Shown one piece after another: positions 59,452 to 64,000 of a stretch of DNA of 64,000 nt. The notes under the pieces were generated by a model. That model ran no database searches and was not told the DNA's origin. It saw only the letters and a list, made by a program, of their open reading frames with translations. Where the stretch lies: contig CAJTRA010000001.1 of assembly GCA_910578345.1 (NCBI GenBank), forward strand, positions 478,115 through 542,114, given 5' to 3'. Each line of letters begins with the position of its first letter. Positions within the stretch are counted from its first letter, which is position 1. Both the position numbers and the translations under genes were made by a program. Origin of the DNA: an uncultured Lachnospiraceae bacterium. Lineage in GTDB: Bacteria; Bacillota; Clostridia; Lachnospirales; Lachnospiraceae.

Positions 59452-61224
59452 CTACGCCTCCTCCCGCAAATAATCTGACTCTGCCGCGATCGTCATAAAC
59501 GTGCCGACTCCTTCCTCACTCTCCAAAAAAAATCTCACATTGCCCTTCGTGATCATTTTTAGGCGGAGGCAGGCGTTGACAATTCCTACATGCGTGTTTT
59601 CTTTGATATCATCAATCGTACAATCACGCATACTCACATTCATCTTTTCCACGGCTTCCTCTCCCATACCATCCCCCGTATCCTCTATTTCAATATACAA
59701 CAAAGATTCCTTCAGATATACCCGCACATAAATCCAGCAGGCGGAGGCCTTCTTTTCCATTCCGTGTACGCAGGCATTTTCCACAAAAGTTGTAAGCGTC
59801 AGCTTTGGAATGTAAAAATCCACACATGCTTTCGGCAAGTCAATCTCGTAACGCAGGCGACTGCCGAAACGATATTTCTGTAATTCCAAATATGCTTCTA
59901 CAAAATTCATTTCTTCTGCAAGCTTTACGCGGTCGGCCGCCCAATTTATATTCTGTCGTTCCAAAACCGCCAGTTTTTCTATCATATGTGCTGTTCCCTC
60001 ATTTCCCTGAAGCACCGCCTGCATTCTGATGCTTTCCAGTACGTTAAATAGAAAATGCGGATTGATCTGACTATGCAGAGCCAAAAGCTCCGCATTTTGT
60101 CTGGCCAACTCTATTTCCTGCTTCTCCAGCCGATTTTTATACACATGTTGGATCAAATCGTTCATCCGACTTACCATGCGGTTATAATTTTGCATCAACA
60201 CGCCGATTTCATCCCTGCCCCTCACATTCTCAATGCCTTGCAGCCGGTCTTCCTTTACCTGTTCAAAAGCTTCTCCAAGTTCTCGGAGCCTCCTGCTAAA
60301 AGAACTGTTCACCACGGAAAACATGGCCACAGGCAGAAGCAGATTGGCAACCACCAAAAATACAATCAGTGGAATATGCTTGTGAAGCTGCCGGAACACA
60401 GAATTCTGCGGCTTCATGATCAGCACATCCAGTTTCTGTCCGTACAAACTGAAAGAGGTCTGACTGGCAACCGGCTCGCTTCCGGTAAGTGTATGAAAAT
60501 CTTCCTGGCTTCCGGAATGCCCTCTATTGGAAAACAGGATCCGGTCGTCCTGGCACACATAAATGCCATTTCCATAACTCATCTGCGTTATTTTCCTGGC
60601 GATCTTATTATAATCCAGATCTACTTTGATGATCTTTCTGCACCCTTCCTTTTTAAAATAGTCGAGATTCCTGACGAGAGAAAGCCTACGCATGGAACGG
60701 GCGGAATGATCCGCTTCTCCGATATAATTAAACACAAAACTAAGATCCCTTCCTGATTTCACATAGCTTTTATACCATTCTGTATCCTCGACTTCTGACA
60801 AGCGACAAAACTGTCCGCCGTTAACAATTGTATCATTATCCGCATAAATCACCACATTGGAAATATCATAACCACCAGGCATATCTATGGACGTATTATG
60901 AAGGAGTTCCACTCTGGCGGCATAAAATTCAAAACCATCCTCATACCGTTCATCCAAAAAATCATTAATATTCGCATTCACATAAATATCGTTCATCCCG
61001 TCAACCGTTTCTTCGAAGGTATATTCCAATTCATATTTCACGGCATTTGCTATATTCTTTAGTTCATACTCCTGTTCTTTCTTCTCTGCATCGTACAATA
61101 TATGTAAGATAATACTATCTGTCAGGATCAACGGCAAAATGACATAAAACACATAGATAATAAATAGCTTCTTTTTAATACTAAAGTCATTCATGATATT
61201 TTCAATCTTATCTTGCCATTTCAT
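59452..61224 (-). CDS. yesM: Sensor histidine kinase (YesM-like)
   Basis: A 590-aa membrane kinase. One helix near residues 19-42, an extracellular sensing domain (about 45-285), a second helix (about 290-310) and a HAMP segment are followed by the His_kinase domain with the phospho-acceptor His in LHSQINPHFLFNVLESIRM (about residue 395). The ATPase domain shows LTLTTFVENACVHGMEKK and DTGDGMGEEA. It probably detects an extracellular carbohydrate or loaded binding protein and phosphorylates the YesN-like regulator encoded next. Confidence 0.95.
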   Translation of the reverse strand: MKWQDKIENIMNDFSIKKKLFIIYVFYVILPLILTDSIILHILYDAEKKEQEYELKNIANAVKYELEYTFEETVDGMNDIYVNANINDFLDERYEDGFEFYAARVELLHNTSIDMPGGYDISNVVIYADNDTIVNGGQFCRLSEVEDTEWYKSYVKSGRDLSFVFNYIGEADHSARSMRRLSLVRNLDYFKKEGCRKIIKVDLDYNKIARKITQMSYGNGIYVCQDDRILFSNRGHSGSQEDFHTLTGSEPVASQTSFSLYGQKLDVLIMKPQNSVFRQLHKHIPLIVFLVVANLLLPVAMFSVVNSSFSRRLRELGEAFEQVKEDRLQGIENVRGRDEIGVLMQNYNRMVSRMNDLIQHVYKNRLEKQEIELARQNAELLALHSQINPHFLFNVLESIRMQAVLQGNEGTAHMIEKLAVLERQNINWAADRVKLAEEMNFVEAYLELQKYRFGSRLRYEIDLPKACVDFYIPKLTLTTFVENACVHGMEKKASACWIYVRVYLKESLLYIEIEDTGDGMGEEAVEKMNVSMRDCTIDDIKENTHVGIVNACLRLKMITKGNVRFFLESEEGVGTFMTIAAESDYLREEA

Positions 61225-61282
61225 CGCTTTTCCTCCAACTTTGCATGATCCCGACTCAACGAAAAGCCAGTTTTCAATTCAT

Positions 61283-62452
61283 CTATGTAATCTGGCTGCT
61301 GTTGCTTGTCCCCGTCGGCACATACTCGTTATAAATCTCTACATGGTCGTAGATACATCTCCATCCGCTGGTCGAACCTGTCGTCACACAGATATACGGC
61401 GTTTCATCCGTAGAAATACTGTAACTTACCGCACAGTTCATAGATTGGACCACATAACCGGTCTTGGCGCACAGTACTTCGCCGCCCGTGTCCTTATCCT
61501 CGATCTTACGCAGAAACCAGTTTGAAATACTGATCCCTTCCGGATGCTCGGCAGTGGATGCCGTAGTGTAGGTATGCGCAGACATGACCTCCCGGCACAG
61601 CTCATTCTGCACCGCCGCTTTCATAATCACAGCCATATCATAGACAGTACAATAATGCGCATCATCGTATAATCCGACACAGTTGGTAAAATGTGCGCTG
61701 TCACCGATCCCAAGCTCCTTTAGTTTCTCATTCATCCGCTCCACAAAGGCTTCCTGGGATCCCGCTATATAGGTTGCAAGCCCTAACGCCGCGTCCCCTC
61801 CGGAAGGCATTACCGTACCGTAGAACAGATCGCGCACCTTGACGCTCTCCCCATCCAGAAAACCTACACTGCTGCAGTCATTGACATAGGCATAGTCTGT
61901 AATCTCCCGTGTCATGATAAAGGTGTCATCCAGATCCTCTTCCGTGATCTGTTCCGCCGCCACCAACACCGTCAATACCTTCGTCATGGAGGCCGGATAG
62001 ATTCTTTCATCCGCTCCCTTCGAAGCAACAATCACGTCCCTGTCTGCATCTACAAGAACCGCATGGGTACTTATCACATTCTCACTGTAGATACCCACTG
62101 TATCCGGGGTCGTTGTGAAACGATAGACCGGATTTTCTTTCTCCGGTACGTCTTCCTCTCTTTCCGCAGGCTCCTTCTCTGTTTCTTCTGCGGCTTCCGG
62201 TTCGACAGCCTCCTCAACCGCTTCCTCCTCCTGCGGCAAAGGTTCCTCTGCCGGCCGTCTCCCTCTGCCTTTGCTGACTACGACAATCGTAACCAGCACA
62301 GACACCAGCAGGACAAGATACAAACACCGTTTCAACATGCGCTGTCTTCTCCGGCGTTTCTGTCTTTCCAACCGTATGCGCCTCCGTTCCTCACAGCGGG
62401 CATAATATTCTTTTTCCTCAAATATATCCTGCTCCTCAATATATGGCTCCAT
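61283..62452 (-). CDS. D-alanyl-D-alanine carboxypeptidase (S11, DacA-like)
   Basis: A penicillin-binding protein of the S11 family that trims the terminal D-Ala from wall pentapeptides. Visible are the SxxK motif PASMTKVLTVLVA, the SxN motif in VNDCSSVG, and the KTG motif in CAKTGYVVQS. The N-terminus is unusual: a cytoplasmic basic region (EERRRIRLERQKRRRRQR), one membrane helix (about 43-62), then an acidic Glu/Pro linker, so it is a type II anchored enzyme rather than the usual C-terminally anchored form. Its leader contains the tandem repeats at 62498-62944. Confidence 0.9.
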   Translation of the reverse strand: MEPYIEEQDIFEEKEYYARCEERRRIRLERQKRRRRQRMLKRCLYLVLLVSVLVTIVVVSKGRGRRPAEEPLPQEEEAVEEAVEPEAAEETEKEPAEREEDVPEKENPVYRFTTTPDTVGIYSENVISTHAVLVDADRDVIVASKGADERIYPASMTKVLTVLVAAEQITEEDLDDTFIMTREITDYAYVNDCSSVGFLDGESVKVRDLFYGTVMPSGGDAALGLATYIAGSQEAFVERMNEKLKELGIGDSAHFTNCVGLYDDAHYCTVYDMAVIMKAAVQNELCREVMSAHTYTTASTAEHPEGISISNWFLRKIEDKDTGGEVLCAKTGYVVQSMNCAVSYSISTDETPYICVTTGSTSGWRCIYDHVEIYNEYVPTGTSNSSQIT

Positions 62453-62497
62453 GATTACCTCTTGTAGTTCCTCTCAACACAAAAATGAAAATCGACC

Positions 62498-62711
62498 CCA
62501 GAAAAGGGAGGATGCCAGACAGAGTAACCTCTGCCTGGCTTATTATGAAAAAGTTTTAGTTAATCAGCAAACTTGATGTGGTCGTTTTGTTCTATTCTTT
62601 CTTGTATTGCCGTGTTGTTATCTTATGGTCTTAGTATACGCAGGAGAAATGTCTAAAGAATGTTACCTGCGTAAAGTTTTTTTAAAGCTTTTTTGAACAA
62701 TTCATGAACAA
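62498..62711 (-). ncRNA. Repeat copy A: candidate regulated small RNA or dacA leader
   Basis: Minus-strand order: direct repeat TGTTCA-N5-TGTTCA (11-bp period, 62694-62711); AACATTCTTTAGACATT (11-bp period, 62648-62664); -10 TATACT (62633-62638); about 100 nt of AT-rich leader; a hairpin GCCAGGCAGAGG/CTCTGTCTGGC; then CATCCTCCCTTTTCT. A transcript would begin near 62626 and end near 62500. The hairpin differs from copy B at paired positions. It is the copy nearest the carboxypeptidase gene, so it could be that gene's leader. Confidence 0.5.
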
Positions 62712-62743
62712 GCGGCGCTGAACTGTCTGTGATTTTCTTTGCT

Positions 62744-62943
62744 CCAGAAAAGGGAGGATGCCAAGTAGAGCAACTCTACTTGGCATTATTATGAAAAAGT
62801 TTTAGTTAATCAGTAAACTTGATATTGTCATTTGATTGTGTTGCCTGTTTGCTATCGTATGGTCTTAGTATACGCAGGAGAAATGTCTAAAGAATGTTAC
62901 CTGCATGAAGTTTTTTTAAATTAAATATGAACAAATCATGAAC
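62744..62943 (-). ncRNA. Repeat copy B: candidate regulated small RNA
   Basis: The second copy has the same order: GTTCA direct repeats (62928-62943), AACATTCTTTAGACATT (62882-62898), -10 TATACT (62867-62872), conserved AAGTTTACTGATTAACT leader block, then a perfect 12-bp hairpin TGCCAAGTAGAG/CTCTACTTGGCA followed by TCCTCCCTTTTCT. The predicted RNA is about 115 nt (62860 to about 62746). The blocks upstream and at the ends are almost identical to copy A, while the middle of the leader varies. Confidence 0.5.
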
Positions 62944-63016
62944 GTGAAAAACATTTCTTTCCGCTCTCTGTAAGACATCATTATTACATCCAAATATCCA
63001 TGTATACAATTAATTC

Positions 63017-63045
63017 TTGCTTCTCGCACTTTACTGTGCTATACT
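63017..63045 (+). promoter_or_regulatory. SigmaA promoter of the sodium:alanine symporter gene
   Basis: -35 TTGCTT (63017-63022), a 17-bp spacer and -10 TATACT (63040-63045). The leader would be about 80 nt. Confidence 0.8.
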
Positions 63046-63071
63046 GCTAAATAAATACTTTCCGAAATGTC

Positions 63072-63107
63072 AGCGTAGGCATGGATCTGTCGTGTCTGCG
63101 CTTTTTT
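63072..63107 (+). terminator. Leader terminator (attenuator candidate) before the symporter gene
   Basis: AGCGTAGGCA pairs over 10 bp (two G-T wobbles) with TGTCTGCGCT, directly followed by TTTTTT. It lies between the promoter and the TTG start, so transcription may be controlled by premature termination. Confidence 0.6.
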
Positions 63108-63134
63108 ACGGAAGCAGAGAAGGAGGAGAATATT

Positions 63135-64000
63135 TTGAAAGAATTTCTTGCAAGCCTCGTTGAATCCGTCACAAACATCAACGGCGCCGTCAACAATTTT
63201 GTCTGGGGTATCCCCATGCTGGTTCTTCTGGTAGGCACGGGCATATTAATGACGGTGCTGACCAGATTTTTCCAGTTATCCCATATCGGACACTGGTTCC
63301 AGAACACCATCGGCGGTATTTTCAAGGATAAGCACATCACAAAACATACCGACAAGGAAGATAAATCTATTTCTCAGTTCCAGTCGCTTTGCACAGCCCT
63401 GGCTGCCACCATCGGTACTGGCAATATCGTCGGCGTCGCCAGCGCTCTGATTTCCGGAGGGCCCGGCGCAATTTTCTGGATGTGGATCGTCGCTTTCTTC
63501 GGCATGATGACCAACTATTCTGAAAACGTACTCGGCATCTATTACCGCCGCCGGAATTCCAAAGGAGAATGGTGCGGCGGCGCCATGTATTATCTGAAAG
63601 ACGGTCTCGGCTCCTACAAGGGCTGTAAGCAGATCGGCGCGATCCTGGCCGTATTATTTTCCGTGTTCTGCCTGCTGGCTTCTTTCGGTATCGGCAACAT
63701 GAGCCAGGTGAATTCCATCGCCGCTAATATGAAAGCTGCCTTTTCCGTTCCAACGACAGCGACAGGAATCGCGCTTATGATCCTGGCCGCGCTGGTAATC
63801 GTCGGCGGCCTCAAGAGAATTGCCTCTGTCACAGAAAAACTGGTTCCTTTCATGGCCATCGCATACATCCTTGGCGCGCTTGTCATTTTCTTCATGAATA
63901 TCGATCAGTTCGGTGCGATTTTCAGCGCAATCTTCAAAGGTGCATTCGGCTTAAAGGCTGTCGGCGGCGGTATCGTAGGTTCCGGCGTCAAGCTGGCGCT
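63135..64000 (+). CDS. Sodium:alanine symporter (AGCS family), partial at right edge
   Basis: The first 288 codons of an AGCS amino-acid transporter. Family features: INGAVNNFVWGIPMLVLLVG, TALAATIGTGNIVGVASALI, GGPGAIFWMWIVAFFGM, and LGIYYRRRNSKGEWCGGAMYYL. It probably imports alanine or glycine with Na+. The best start is TTG (63135-63137) with GGAGGAG 6 bp upstream, matching the short N-terminus of the family; an in-frame ATG at 63081 would add 18 residues but lies inside the leader hairpin and lacks a Shine-Dalgarno sequence. The 3' end is beyond the window. Confidence 0.93.
   Translation, partial: MKEFLASLVESVTNINGAVNNFVWGIPMLVLLVGTGILMTVLTRFFQLSHIGHWFQNTIGGIFKDKHITKHTDKEDKSISQFQSLCTALAATIGTGNIVGVASALISGGPGAIFWMWIVAFFGMMTNYSENVLGIYYRRRNSKGEWCGGAMYYLKDGLGSYKGCKQIGAILAVLFSVFCLLASFGIGNMSQVNSIAANMKAAFSVPTTATGIALMILAALVIVGGLKRIASVTEKLVPFMAIAYILGALVIFFMNIDQFGAIFSAIFKGAFGLKAVGGGIVGSGVKLA

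Noticed and set aside
62498..62944. Tandem glycine riboswitch upstream of the alanine symporter
   Set aside because: The tandem arrangement and AGCS neighbour suggested it, but the conserved glycine-aptamer segments are absent and the promoter-like elements point to the minus strand.
62498..62944. CRISPR array or insertion-sequence ends
   Set aside because: There are only two copies of about 200 bp with internal divergence, no short repeat-spacer pattern and no transposase gene or target-site duplication.

Overview
This 64 kb window looks like a chromosomal segment of a low-to-mid GC Firmicute of the class Clostridia, most likely a gut Lachnospiraceae. The evidence is a CIRCE-controlled hrcA-grpE-dnaK-dnaJ operon, RNase J, IreB, YlbF, a type III glutamine synthetase, FtsEX with a coiled-coil M23 hydrolase, an HPr-like protein, and a lysine/alanine-rich DUF6465-type protein. 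The species cannot be named from sequence alone. Almost all genes lie on the minus strand; the plus strand carries only a YjfB-like gene, the HPr-like gene, pyk, a cyclophilin gene and a partial sodium:alanine symporter gene.

Layout. (1) 1-3600 is an AT-rich accessory block of unrecognised genes: a frameshifted partial gene, a 249-aa protein, a 630-aa protein with an HEISH (HExxH) motif, a coding remnant and a 73-aa protein. (2) 3.6-10.5 kb holds manC, then the cell-division and wall module ftsE-ftsX-M23 hydrolase-ctpA, with a CdaR/PucR-type regulator upstream. (3) 10.8-15.7 kb holds a YjfB-like gene, cvfB, an acyl-ACP thioesterase gene and an MBOAT/SGNH acyl-transfer pair. (4) 15.8-18.4 kb holds tRNA-Gln(CTG) and glnN, the latter behind a leader with an intrinsic terminator. 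(5) 18.4-25.7 kb resembles the Bacillus yrzL-yrrK-yrzB-yrrLMNO region: ireB, ruvX, a DUF1292 gene, RNase J, ylbF, a short MltG-like gene, trmR and a U32 (TrhP) gene, with mtaB at the upstream end. (6) 25.8-30.9 kb carries the HPr-like gene, then thiI with its cysteine desulfurase, rsmE, a vanZ-like gene and prmA. (7) 31.1-37.2 kb encodes a DUF3048 lipoprotein, a 1364-aa secreted subtilase, and a small membrane-anchored protein that resembles the subtilase propeptide. (8) 37.4-42.7 kb is the heat-shock operon. (9) 42.8-52.6 kb is mixed metabolism: DUF6465, uppP, an aminotransferase, a GH36 alpha-galactosidase, pyk, an AEC transporter, a GNAT protein and a cyclophilin. (10) 52.9-61.2 kb is a xylo-oligosaccharide locus: GH8 enzyme, LplABC-type ABC transporter and YesMN two-component system. 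(11) 61.3-64 kb holds a D,D-carboxypeptidase gene, a tandem pair of structured noncoding repeats, and the start of the symporter gene.

The most interesting signals are three. The first is the tandem repeat at 62.5-62.95 kb: each copy has a TATACT -10 box preceded by two sets of direct repeats with an 11-bp period, and ends in a hairpin whose stem covaries between copies next to a CCTCCC anti-Shine-Dalgarno sequence. This suggests paired small RNAs or leaders controlled by an OmpR-family regulator. The second is the subtilase with its separate propeptide-like partner. The third is the unrecognised HExxH operon at the left edge.
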